From positions 1 to 9,604 of the forward strand of contig JAEZEY010000144.1 of NCBI GenBank assembly GCA_023432845.1: 9,604 bases of DNA. Direction: 5' to 3'. Source of the DNA: Pseudomonadota bacterium (lineage in GTDB: Bacteria; Pseudomonadota; Alphaproteobacteria; Rhizobiales; Xanthobacteraceae). The notes under the pieces are model-generated. The model made no database searches, was not told the DNA's origin, and saw only the letters and a program-made list of their open reading frames with translations. Numbering within the stretch: the stretch's first letter is position 1; each line of letters starts with the position of its first letter. A program made the position numbers and the translations under genes. Of this stretch, positions 1-4,839 are shown piece after piece.

Positions 1-414
1 GCGACCAAGCTCACGCCGCCGGACGAGGTGCCGGATCACGATTACCCGTTCATCCTCTCGACCGGCCGCCAGCTCGAGCACTGGCACACCGGCTCGATGA
101 CCCGCCGCACCAAAGTGCTCGACGCGCTCGAGCCGACCGCGATTGCGCAAGTCTCGCGTGGCACCATCGAGAAGCTCGGCATCGCGCCGGGTGACATGGT
201 GCGCGTGACGACGCGGCGCGGCGAGGTCGAATTGCAGGCGCGGCAGGATGATGCGGTGCCGGATGGCGTGGTGTTCATTCCCTTCGCCTATGTCGAGGCG
301 GCGGCGAACCTGCTGACGAATCCGAAGCTCGATCCGTTCGGCAAGATTCCGGAGTTCAAGTTCTGCGCGGCGAAGGTCGAGGCGGTGCGGCCGACAATGG
401 AAGCGGCGGAGTAG
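1..414 (+). CDS. fdhF: Formate dehydrogenase alpha subunit, C-terminal part (5' truncated)
   Basis: The reading frame is open from the first base and ends at TAG 412-414, giving the last 137 residues of a much larger protein (family members are about 900 residues or more). What remains is the molybdopterin-dinucleotide-binding C-terminal domain. It carries TGRQLEHWHTGSMTRR near the start, the LxxLGIxPGDxVRVTTRRGEVEL beta-barrel stretch, and the run AANLLTNPKLDPFGKIPEF followed by KFCAAKVE at the end. These are hallmarks of the Mo/W-bis-MGD formate dehydrogenase catalytic subunit, called FdsA in NAD-linked soluble enzymes. The enzyme oxidises formate to CO2 in the cytoplasm and passes electrons to NAD or another carrier through partner subunits. 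The small delta subunit gene (fdsD), which often follows fdsA, is absent; a terminator follows instead. The family is clear; assignment to the Fds subtype is inference because the active-site half lies outside the window. Confidence 0.85.
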   Translation, partial: ATKLTPPDEVPDHDYPFILSTGRQLEHWHTGSMTRRTKVLDALEPTAIAQVSRGTIEKLGIAPGDMVRVTTRRGEVELQARQDDAVPDGVVFIPFAYVEAAANLLTNPKLDPFGKIPEFKFCAAKVEAVRPTMEAAE

Positions 415-443
415 GGCGCTTCATCTGGCGGCAATCCTAAACG

Positions 444-472
444 AAAAATGCCCCGCTCGGCGGGGCATTTTT
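444..472. terminator. Bidirectional intrinsic terminator between convergent genes
   Basis: A perfect 13-bp inverted repeat (AAAAATGCCCCGC at 444-456 and its complement at 460-472) encloses a 3-base loop TCG. The GC core is flanked by five A on one side and five T on the other, so it reads as a hairpin plus U-run on both strands. It lies 30 bases after the formate dehydrogenase stop and 32 bases past the stop of the minus-strand 67-residue gene, so it probably ends transcription from both sides. Confidence 0.93.
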
Positions 473-503
473 ATGTCGGTGTTGGTTGCGGTCGTGCCGC
501 GTC

Positions 504-707
504 TCAGCCCATGCGGCGGGAGCGAGCCAGAATGCTTTGATAGCTCGGGGCGCGCAAAGCCGGCTTCTGGTCGGCCTCATCTTCCGCCTCGGGCGCGAAG
601 AAGGCGGCGACCTGCTCCTCGAACTTCCGGTTCTGCTCTTTCTTCGCCGCGCTGAATTCCTCGAGCGCCGCGTCGATGTTGCCTTTTTTGATCTTGATCC
701 GGATCAC
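504..707 (-). CDS. Small charged protein of unknown function, 67 aa
   Basis: I do not recognise a family. I chose the GTG start at 707-705 because GGGAG lies 8 bases upstream on the minus strand. The frame stays open further upstream, but those codons look like non-coding sequence. The protein begins with a short alternating hydrophobic/basic strand (MIRIKIKKGN). A highly charged helical segment follows at about residues 11-34, rich in Lys, Glu and Gln (EEFSAAKKEQNRKFEEQV), then an acidic linker (APEAEDEADQ), then a basic C-terminus (ILARSRRMG). It has no signal peptide or membrane segment, so it is probably cytoplasmic. It is the last gene of a minus-strand group with the two-helix membrane protein and the DUF3297 gene, 113 bases behind the former, and ends just before the shared terminator. 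An AT-rich GATAAT in the gap could be a -10 box, but no convincing -35 accompanies it. Confidence 0.6.
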   Translation of the reverse strand: MIRIKIKKGNIDAALEEFSAAKKEQNRKFEEQVAAFFAPEAEDEADQKPALRAPSYQSILARSRRMG

Positions 708-820
708 GATCCAGTCTCCCACTTCTCGTCCACACGCGGATACTGCAACGCCGCCGTTAATATTATCAGTAGGCGATGGCGACGGTCTTATCGATCGGAT
801 TAACCATGTGCTTGCCGGGC

Positions 821-1183
821 TCAATGCACCGTAACGCCGGGAGGCTCGACCAGCCGCAGCCGCATGGTGTCGATCAGCGCGCGGCGCCGGTCCTCGGCCT
901 CGTGCAGCGCCGCTTCGGTTTGCTCGCGCGTCGTCTTGTTGGAGCCGGCTAGCACGAAGCCGCCGAGCAGGGCGGCCAGCGCGCCGGCAAATCCGGTCGC
1001 CGAGAAGGTCAGGATGCCGGCTAGCGCCAGCACGAACCACAGCGCGCCGCCAGCGATGGCGATCCGGGCGGCCCAGGCCAACTTGTCGCAGCGCTCGAGC
1101 GCCTGACGCAGTTCCTCGATCCGTTCTTCCAGCCGGGCGATTTCGGAATGGGCGAGCTCGTCGTTCATCGGCGCGCTCTTCAT
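821..1183 (-). CDS. Hypothetical two-helix membrane protein with flanking coiled coils
   Basis: Up to 120 residues, starting at ATG 1183; a second ATG five codons in (1168) is an equally possible start, and neither has a strong ribosome site. Residues 10-35 are an amphipathic, heptad-like helix (EIARLEERIEELRQALERC). Two hydrophobic segments follow at about 42-60 and 64-83 with a short Ser/Thr/Gly turn between them, so the middle should form a membrane hairpin. The C-terminal third (GSNKTTREQ, then a Glu/Arg-rich stretch) is again helical and charged. This predicts both ends on the same side of the inner membrane, probably cytoplasmic, with coiled-coil contacts. It starts 16 bases after the DUF3297 stop on the same strand, so the two are probably cotranscribed. 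I cannot name a family or function. Confidence 0.7.
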   Translation of the reverse strand: MKSAPMNDELAHSEIARLEERIEELRQALERCDKLAWAARIAIAGGALWFVLALAGILTFSATGFAGALAALLGGFVLAGSNKTTREQTEAALHEAEDRRRALIDTMRLRLVEPPGVTVH

Positions 1184-1199
1184 GACCGAAGGTCAGGTC

Positions 1200-1475
1200 T
1201 CAGGCTTTGTCGCGGAAGTAGGGTTCGACCGTGCCTGTGAGTTTGATAGTCAGGGGCTGACCGTAGCGGTCGAGCGCCTTGCCGGCGGCGACGCGGATCC
1301 AGCCTTCGCTGACGCAATACTCCTCGACATTTGTCTTTTCGACGCCCTTGAAGCGGATGCCGATGTCGCGCGACAGAACGTCGGCATTGAAGTAGGGGCT
1401 GCGCGGATCGGTCGACAGGCGGTCGGGCAGCGCGTCGGCCGCGGGTTTCGAGGTGTTGTTATCGGTCTCTGACAT
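1200..1475 (-). CDS. DUF3297 family protein
   Basis: A 91-residue cytoplasmic protein starting at ATG 1475-1473. GAGAAGG lies 5 bases upstream of the start on the minus strand, a good ribosome site. After a variable, polar N-terminal 15 residues comes the family core: LPDRLSTDPRSPYF, then GIRFKGVEKTNVEEYCVSEG, then WIRVAAGK and a closing PLTIKLTGTVEPYF. This matches the DUF3297 proteins common in Alpha- and Gammaproteobacteria; some database entries call them glutathione peroxidase without support. The length fits the family. The biochemical role is unknown. It heads the minus-strand group that continues with the two-helix membrane protein 16 bases downstream. Confidence 0.87.
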   Translation of the reverse strand: MSETDNNTSKPAADALPDRLSTDPRSPYFNADVLSRDIGIRFKGVEKTNVEEYCVSEGWIRVAAGKALDRYGQPLTIKLTGTVEPYFRDKA

Positions 1476-1505
1476 GCGCGCCTTCTCTCACAGGAGGAAG
1501 GGCGC

Positions 1506-1595
1506 ATGCAAGCGCCGGCGGCGGTCAGCATCCGCCGCGATGCTGCCGTTTTTGACCTTTGGCATGCCATGGTTCAGCCCGGCGTGAAGGGCTGA
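1506..1595 (+). CDS. Possible 29-codon leader ORF ahead of the SH3-domain gene
   Basis: ATG 1506 is preceded by a near-consensus AGGAGG (1492-1497) eight bases upstream. The frame runs 29 codons (MQAPAAVSIRRDAAVFDLWH and nine more residues) to TGA 1593-1595, 20 bases before the SH3 gene start. Two hairpins lie inside it, one followed by five T. The arrangement resembles a translated leader, but the AGGAGG also sits in the antisense of the DUF3297 5' region and the peptide has no recognisable feature. Whether it is translated is unproven. Confidence 0.2.
   Translation: MQAPAAVSIRRDAAVFDLWHAMVQPGVKG
1523..1553 (+). terminator. Terminator-like hairpin in the divergent spacer
   Basis: CAGCATC (1526-1532) and GATGCTG (1539-1545) form a perfect 7-bp stem with loop CGCCGC. 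GG 1523-1524 and CC 1546-1547 extend it past a single bulged T. It is followed by G and then TTTTT (1549-1553). In plus orientation this has the form of an intrinsic terminator, yet no complete plus-strand gene lies just upstream. It could be an attenuator in the SH3 gene leader, the end of a small RNA, or chance. Confidence 0.35.
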
Positions 1596-1596
1596 A
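1573..1596 (+). promoter_or_regulatory. Inverted repeat upstream of the SH3-domain gene
   Basis: TTCAGCCC (1573-1580) is repeated exactly as its complement GGGCTGAA (1589-1596) around an 8-base spacer, ending 19 bases before the SH3 gene start. A 10-bp perfect palindrome, TGGCATGCCA, lies just before it at 1560-1569. The repeat could be a 5' leader hairpin close to the ribosome site or a protein-binding operator; the sequence does not decide between them. Confidence 0.4.
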
Positions 1597-1615
1597 AGCG
1601 CCCGAGAACGGATCG

Positions 1616-2020
1616 ATGGCAATGCGCGCATTCATGGCGTTCGCGGCGGCTCTGGTACTGGCGGTGGCCGCGGCTCCGGCAGTCGCCAAGCCGGCTTATG
1701 TGCCCTCGACCGTTAACCTGCGGTCAGGGCCCGGCACCGACAAGGACATTCTCGGCAAAATTCCGGGCGGCAGCCTCATCGATGTCGGAGAATGTGCCGG
1801 GGGGTGGTGCGCGGTGACCTGGCAGGACAAGAGCGGCTACGCCATCCAGTCAGCCATCAACTTCTCAGGACGTGTGCCGCCGCGGCGTGTCTCGCGGCCT
1901 CGTTACTATGTCGAGGAACCGCCAATCTACTACGAGGTGCCGCCGCCGCCCGTATATTACGGGCCATATTATCGGCGGCACTATTTCGGTCCCTACTGGG
2001 GACCGCGATATCGCTGGTAA
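1616..2020 (+). CDS. Exported SH3-domain protein with Pro/Tyr-rich tail
   Basis: A 134-residue protein from ATG 1616. The frame is open further upstream, but the signal peptide fixes the start here or at the ATG two codons later (1622). Residues 1-24 are a classic Sec signal peptide with cleavage expected after AVA (residue 24). Residues 28-83 form a bacterial SH3 (SH3b) domain with the diagnostic VNLRSGPGT (33-41), then GGSLIDVGEC, GGWCAVTW and GYAIQS. Cys60 and Cys65 could form a disulphide in the periplasm. The tail (about 86-134) is low-complexity, rich in Pro, Arg and paired Tyr (11 Tyr), and ends in RYRW. Such proteins are common in Hyphomicrobiales. SH3b domains often bind peptidoglycan or act as envelope scaffolds, so a cell-envelope role is likely but inferred. 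The gene runs convergent to the small exported-protein gene, with 32 bases between stops and no clear terminator. Confidence 0.88.
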   Translation: MAMRAFMAFAAALVLAVAAAPAVAKPAYVPSTVNLRSGPGTDKDILGKIPGGSLIDVGECAGGWCAVTWQDKSGYAIQSAINFSGRVPPRRVSRPRYYVEEPPIYYEVPPPPVYYGPYYRRHYFGPYWGPRYRW

Positions 2021-2052
2021 GCGCCGCCGCAAATCCTGACGGGTGAGCGGCT

Positions 2053-2313
2053 CTACTTCTTCTTGCCCGCCGACGTATCGGTGCCGCGCATGTTCGACCA
2101 CGGATCGACCTGCACCGGCTGGGCATCCGTCTTTCGGGTTCGCTCCAGCGCATTGCGGTATTGGGCATCGACGGACTCGGCCGCCTTCACGTCGTATTTC
2201 TCGTCGTTGGACATAGCGTGGAAAGGCTTGCGGCCCTGCGCCTCGGCACCCTGGGACCAGAAACCGGCCGTCAAAATGGCCACCATCAAACCTGCGATCA
2301 CTAGTCTCACCAC
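2053..2313 (-). CDS. Small exported protein of unknown function
   Basis: I chose the GTG start at 2313-2311 because GGGGAGA lies 6 bases upstream on the minus strand; it gives 86 residues. The frame is open to a TTG at 2343, but that would put a charged stretch before the signal sequence. The N-terminus (MVRLVIAGLMVAILTAGFWS) is a signal peptide with likely cleavage near AEA-QG (about residue 26). The mature part is short, hydrophilic and charged: KPFHAMSNDEKYDVKAAE, a helix DAQYRNALERTRK, then PVQVDPWSNMRG and a lysine tail. Small exported proteins ending in a DPW-x-N-hR motif are familiar in Bradyrhizobium relatives, but I know of no function. It lies 107 bases downstream of crcB on the same strand and may have its own promoter or share crcB's. 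Confidence 0.72.
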   Translation of the reverse strand: MVRLVIAGLMVAILTAGFWSQGAEAQGRKPFHAMSNDEKYDVKAAESVDAQYRNALERTRKTDAQPVQVDPWSNMRGTDTSAGKKK

Positions 2314-2420
2314 GGCGTTTCTCCCCGAAGCCTCGTCTCCCAAGCGGAGTGGAGCGTCGTCTGAACCGAATTTGAGGCAAAATTACCACGCCGGGCGGAC
2401 CGCCTCAATGCGATGGGCCG

Positions 2421-2795
2421 TCACGTCAGGCTGCGCATCAGAGCCAGCCCGGCGAATACCGCAATCAGCGAAACCATCACCGAGGCGAGCACATAAGTCG
2501 CCGCCAGCCCGATTTCTCCGCGTTCATAGAGCACGGCAACGTCGAGCGAGAACGCCGAAAACGTCGTGAAACCGCCGAGAATGCCGGTCGTCAGGAACAG
2601 GCGCCAGTTTTGGCTCAGGTCGCCCTTCAAAGCGAAATAGCCGGCCAGGAGCCCCATGGCCAGGCATCCGATGATATTGACGGACAGGGTTCCGAATGGG
2701 AACGACGTCCCGAACAGCCGGGCCGCCCCGATATTGACGCCGTGGCGCAGGGCCGCACCGATGCCGCCGCCGATGAAGACCACCAGATAGGCCAT
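2421..2795 (-). CDS. crcB: Fluoride channel CrcB/FluC
   Basis: A 124-residue inner-membrane protein with four hydrophobic helices, the usual FluC size. It works as an antiparallel dimer that lets fluoride leave the cell down its gradient and so protects against fluoride toxicity. The family motifs are all present: GGGIGAALRH at residues 9-18, FGTLSVNIIGC at 34-44 with the conserved pore Asn40, and GILGGFTTFSAFSLD at 71-85. The last contains the break in helix 3 that binds the central Na+ and the two pore phenylalanines, Phe79 and Phe82. ATG 2795 is the start; it leaves the first helix complete. The gene is divergent from the tetR-RND operon and upstream of the small exported protein. I saw no fluoride riboswitch (crcB motif) upstream. 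A TTGACC on the minus strand (2862-2857) could be a -35 box, but its -10 partner is poor. Confidence 0.95.
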   Translation of the reverse strand: MAYLVVFIGGGIGAALRHGVNIGAARLFGTSFPFGTLSVNIIGCLAMGLLAGYFALKGDLSQNWRLFLTTGILGGFTTFSAFSLDVAVLYERGEIGLAATYVLASVMVSLIAVFAGLALMRSLT

Positions 2796-2884
2796 GTTCC
2801 GCTCGCGCCTTCCGCTATCCGCGCCATGCCGCCAGAAAAGGCCCTCTCGCCGGTACGGTCAATCGGCCTGGTCACGGTATTCCG

Positions 2885-2913
2885 TTGACAATTTCCGGCA
2901 TTATAAATATTGG
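2885..2913 (+). promoter_or_regulatory. Candidate promoter of the tetR-RND operon
   Basis: A consensus -35 box TTGACA (2885-2890) stands before an AT-rich stretch (TTATAAATATT, 2901-2911), which is striking in this GC-rich DNA. A 17-base spacer places the -10 at TATTGG (2908-2913). The better-looking TATAAA (2902-2907) would give too short a spacer. Transcription would start near 2920, inside the palindromic operator. The -35 is convincing; the exact -10 is uncertain. Confidence 0.5.
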
Positions 2914-2928
2914 AGTGAACGTTCATTC
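2913..2928. promoter_or_regulatory. Palindromic operator, probable TetR-family binding site
   Basis: GAGTGAACGTTCATTC is a palindrome with a perfect 10-bp core, TGAACGTTCA (2916-2925). Two further matching base pairs lie outside one mismatched pair, so 7 of 8 half-site positions are symmetric. It overlaps the predicted transcription start and lies 56 bases before the tetR start codon. Size, symmetry and position are typical of self-repressing TetR/AcrR regulators. That this particular protein binds it is inference. Confidence 0.7.
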
Positions 2929-2983
2929 TCATTATGGTGCGGTGCGCAATACTCGCCTCGCCACGAAGGTTTTGGGATCATTC

Positions 2984-3619
2984 ATGCGCCATCCGAACCG
3001 GCAGCGGCAATCCGACCGCCGCGCTGAAATTCTCGATGCGGCGGAACGATGCTTCGCCCGATCGGGATTCCATCGGGCGTCGATGCAGGACATCTGTGCC
3101 GAAGCCGGCATGAGCGCCGGCAATCTCTACCGCTACTTTCCGTCGAAAGAGGCGCTGATCGTCGGCATCTGCGAACGGAACCGCGCCGACGCGGTCGACA
3201 GCTTCAACCAGGTTAACGACGCTCCGGACTTCTTCGAGGCGCTTGCCGGGTTGGCGCGGTATCACCTCGTCGACCGCACTGACGACGAAGTATCCATCTG
3301 CGCCGAGATCATGACCGAGAGCCGGCGTCATCCCGATATCTCGAAACTCTATCAGACCATCGAGAATGAAGTGCGTGACCGGCTCGCGGCGATGCTCGCC
3401 CACGCCGCGGAACGTGGTGAAATCCGCAAGGACGTCGATGTTGAAGCTGTGGCGGGTCTCTTGCTCGCCATCGGCGACGGCATGTCGTGGCGGCGCTCGG
3501 TCGATGCCAAGTTCAGCGCCGAGGCATCGCTGCCACTTGTTCTCAAAATGGTGCACGGACTGTTGGCGCCGGCCAAAGCCGCAAGCGGCAACGAGGCCAA
3601 GGATGGAATGAAGCCATGA
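2984..3619 (+). CDS. TetR/AcrR family transcriptional regulator of the RND operon
   Basis: A 211-residue repressor starting at ATG 2984, with GGGA six bases upstream. The frame is open back to 2885 without a stop, but a longer start would place coding sequence over the promoter and operator. Residues about 14-58 form the N-terminal TetR DNA-binding domain: AEILDAAERCFARSGFHRAS, the helix-turn-helix at about 34-53 (MQDICAEAGMSAGNLYRYFP), then SKEALI. The rest is the all-helical ligand-binding and dimerisation half, which varies too much to predict a ligand. It overlaps the adaptor gene by ATGA (3616-3619), so it is cotranscribed and translationally coupled with the pump genes. The expected role is repression of its own operon through the palindrome at 2913-2928, relieved by a pump substrate. 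Confidence 0.92.
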   Translation: MRHPNRQRQSDRRAEILDAAERCFARSGFHRASMQDICAEAGMSAGNLYRYFPSKEALIVGICERNRADAVDSFNQVNDAPDFFEALAGLARYHLVDRTDDEVSICAEIMTESRRHPDISKLYQTIENEVRDRLAAMLAHAAERGEIRKDVDVEAVAGLLLAIGDGMSWRRSVDAKFSAEASLPLVLKMVHGLLAPAKAASGNEAKDGMKP

Positions 3620-4713
3620 TGAAAGCCAGTCGCATTACCGCCGTCGGCATCGTCGCCGCCGCGGTGCTCTGGATCGCATCGGGCCATCTGATGCCGCGCG
3701 AAGGCGCACAAGGCGAGGCGGCCGTGCGCCCCGGCGAAGCGAAAGCGCAATCGCTGTTCCGCGTCTCGGTCGCGCCGGTGAGGATCGAGCAGCACGCGCC
3801 GAAGCTGACGCTGTCGGGTCGCACCGAGGCGGATCGCAAAGTTGCGATTACCGCGCGCACTGGCGGTACGTTGGTCGAATTGCGGGTCAAGCGCGGTCAG
3901 CACGTCGAGAAGGATGAGATCGTCGCGGTGCTATCCGACGACGCGCGCAAGGCGCAGGTGGCGCAGGCCGAGGCTCTGGTCGAGCAGCGCAAGGCCGAAC
4001 TCGACGCCAAGCGGACGCTGATCCAGAGCGGCGCGCTGCCGAAGCTCGACATGGTCAATCTGGAATCGCAATACAAGGCGGCCGAAGCGGCGCTCAGCGC
4101 CGCGCGTTCCGAACTGGAGCGCAGTGTCGTGCGCGCGCCTTGGGCCGGCGTGATTACCGATGTGCCGGCGGAAGTCGGCGGCGCCGCGTTCTCGATGGCC
4201 GGCAAGGAAATCGCGACTCTGGTCGCGCTCGATCCGATGCTGGCAGTGGTCGAGGTCTCCGAGCGCAAGCTCGCCGGCGTCAAGGTTGGTGAGCCGGCTC
4301 AGGTCAAGCTGATCACCGGCCAGACCGTCACAGGCCGCGTGCGCTATGTCGCCAAGTCCGCCAGCGCCACGACACGCACCTATCGCGTCGAGGTCGAGAT
4401 GGATAACCGGCAGGGGACCGTCCCCGACGGCATCACCGCGGAAGTCGCGGTGTCGCTGCAACCGGAGCCGGCGACGCAGGTGCCGCGCTCGGCGCTGACC
4501 ATCGCCTCTTCCGGCGATATCGGCGTGCGCGTGGTCGATGCCGAGCAGAAGGTGCAGTTCGTGCCTGTGCAGATCGTCGAGGACCTGCAGGACACGATGT
4601 GGCTGGCGGGTGTCCCCGACGGCGCGCGCGTGATCGTGCGCGGCCAGGATTTCGTGCGCGAAGGCCAGAAGGTCGAGACGACGGCAGCGCCGGCGGAAAC
4701 GGCGGCGAAGTGA
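3616..4713 (+). CDS. RND efflux periplasmic adaptor (membrane fusion protein, HlyD/AcrA type)
   Basis: A 365-residue protein starting at ATG 3616, which overlaps the tetR stop; a second ATG follows directly. An N-terminal membrane anchor occupies about residues 7-22. No lipobox cysteine is seen, so it is anchored by the helix and not by lipid. After a linker come the first lipoyl/barrel-sandwich half (GTLVELRVKRGQHVEKDEIV, from residue 85), a long alpha-helical hairpin rich in Ala, Glu and Gln (about 108-170), and the second lipoyl half opening at VRAPWAGVITDVPAEVGG. Beta-barrel (LAVVEVSERKLAGVKVGEPA) and membrane-proximal domains follow, ending in a low-complexity Ala-rich tail. It should bridge the inner-membrane RND pump encoded next to an outer-membrane channel of TolC type. 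No channel gene is present in the window. Confidence 0.93.
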   Translation: MMKASRITAVGIVAAAVLWIASGHLMPREGAQGEAAVRPGEAKAQSLFRVSVAPVRIEQHAPKLTLSGRTEADRKVAITARTGGTLVELRVKRGQHVEKDEIVAVLSDDARKAQVAQAEALVEQRKAELDAKRTLIQSGALPKLDMVNLESQYKAAEAALSAARSELERSVVRAPWAGVITDVPAEVGGAAFSMAGKEIATLVALDPMLAVVEVSERKLAGVKVGEPAQVKLITGQTVTGRVRYVAKSASATTRTYRVEVEMDNRQGTVPDGITAEVAVSLQPEPATQVPRSALTIASSGDIGVRVVDAEQKVQFVPVQIVEDLQDTMWLAGVPDGARVIVRGQDFVREGQKVETTAAPAETAAK

Positions 4714-4738
4714 TTGATCATGGGCGGATACACAAACT

Positions 4739-4827
4739 CCGCTCGTTCCCGCGGAAGCGGGGACCCGGTCTATGAAAACAGGATGAGCGAGCCGCTTCTG
4801 AATCCCCGCCTTCGCGGGGGTGAGCGG
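4739..4827. repeat. Palindromic intergenic repeat (REP-like) inside the RND operon
   Basis: Two 30-base arms (4739-4768 and 4798-4827) are imperfect inverted copies of each other with roughly three quarters of positions matching, separated by 29 bases. Each arm is also a small hairpin: CCCGC-GGAA-GCGGG at 4748-4761, and CCCCGC-CTTC-GCGGGG at 4804-4819. Read on the minus strand, the arms encode TPAKAGIQ and VPASAGTS, peptides that turn up widely in spurious translations of dispersed GC-rich palindromic repeats in Proteobacteria. The element fills most of the 126-bp gap between adaptor and permease genes and ends at the permease ribosome site. Dispersal in this genome cannot be seen from one window. 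Confidence 0.75.
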
Positions 4828-4839
4828 GGGATGAACTGA

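Noticed and set aside
800..807. TTAACCAT, a CtrA half-site-like motif.
   Set aside because: It is a single half-site in the gap between two minus-strand genes, without a second TTAA at the right spacing; one 8-mer is not enough.
1559..1615. Longer N-terminus of the SH3-domain protein.
   Set aside because: It would place 19 polar residues before a perfect signal peptide and cover the inverted repeat at 1573-1596.
2371..2406. GAGGC/GCCTC inverted repeat downstream of crcB as a terminator.
   Set aside because: The stem is short with a large loop and no T-run in the right place on the minus strand.
2796..2890. Fluoride riboswitch (crcB motif) upstream of crcB.
   Set aside because: On the minus strand I looked for the conserved GG-GATGG/CCTGC-type core and pseudoknot elements and saw none. 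A covariance search would be decisive.
2885..2983. Longer TetR start at TTG 2885 or GTG 2942.
   Set aside because: The sequence there is promoter and operator; ATG 2984 has a ribosome site and gives a normal TetR N-terminus.
4783..4839. An 18-codon ORF inside the operon repeat, in frame with and ending directly before the permease start.
   Set aside because: Its sequence is the repeat itself and the only ribosome-like AGG abuts the ATG with no spacing; a coding role is unlikely.
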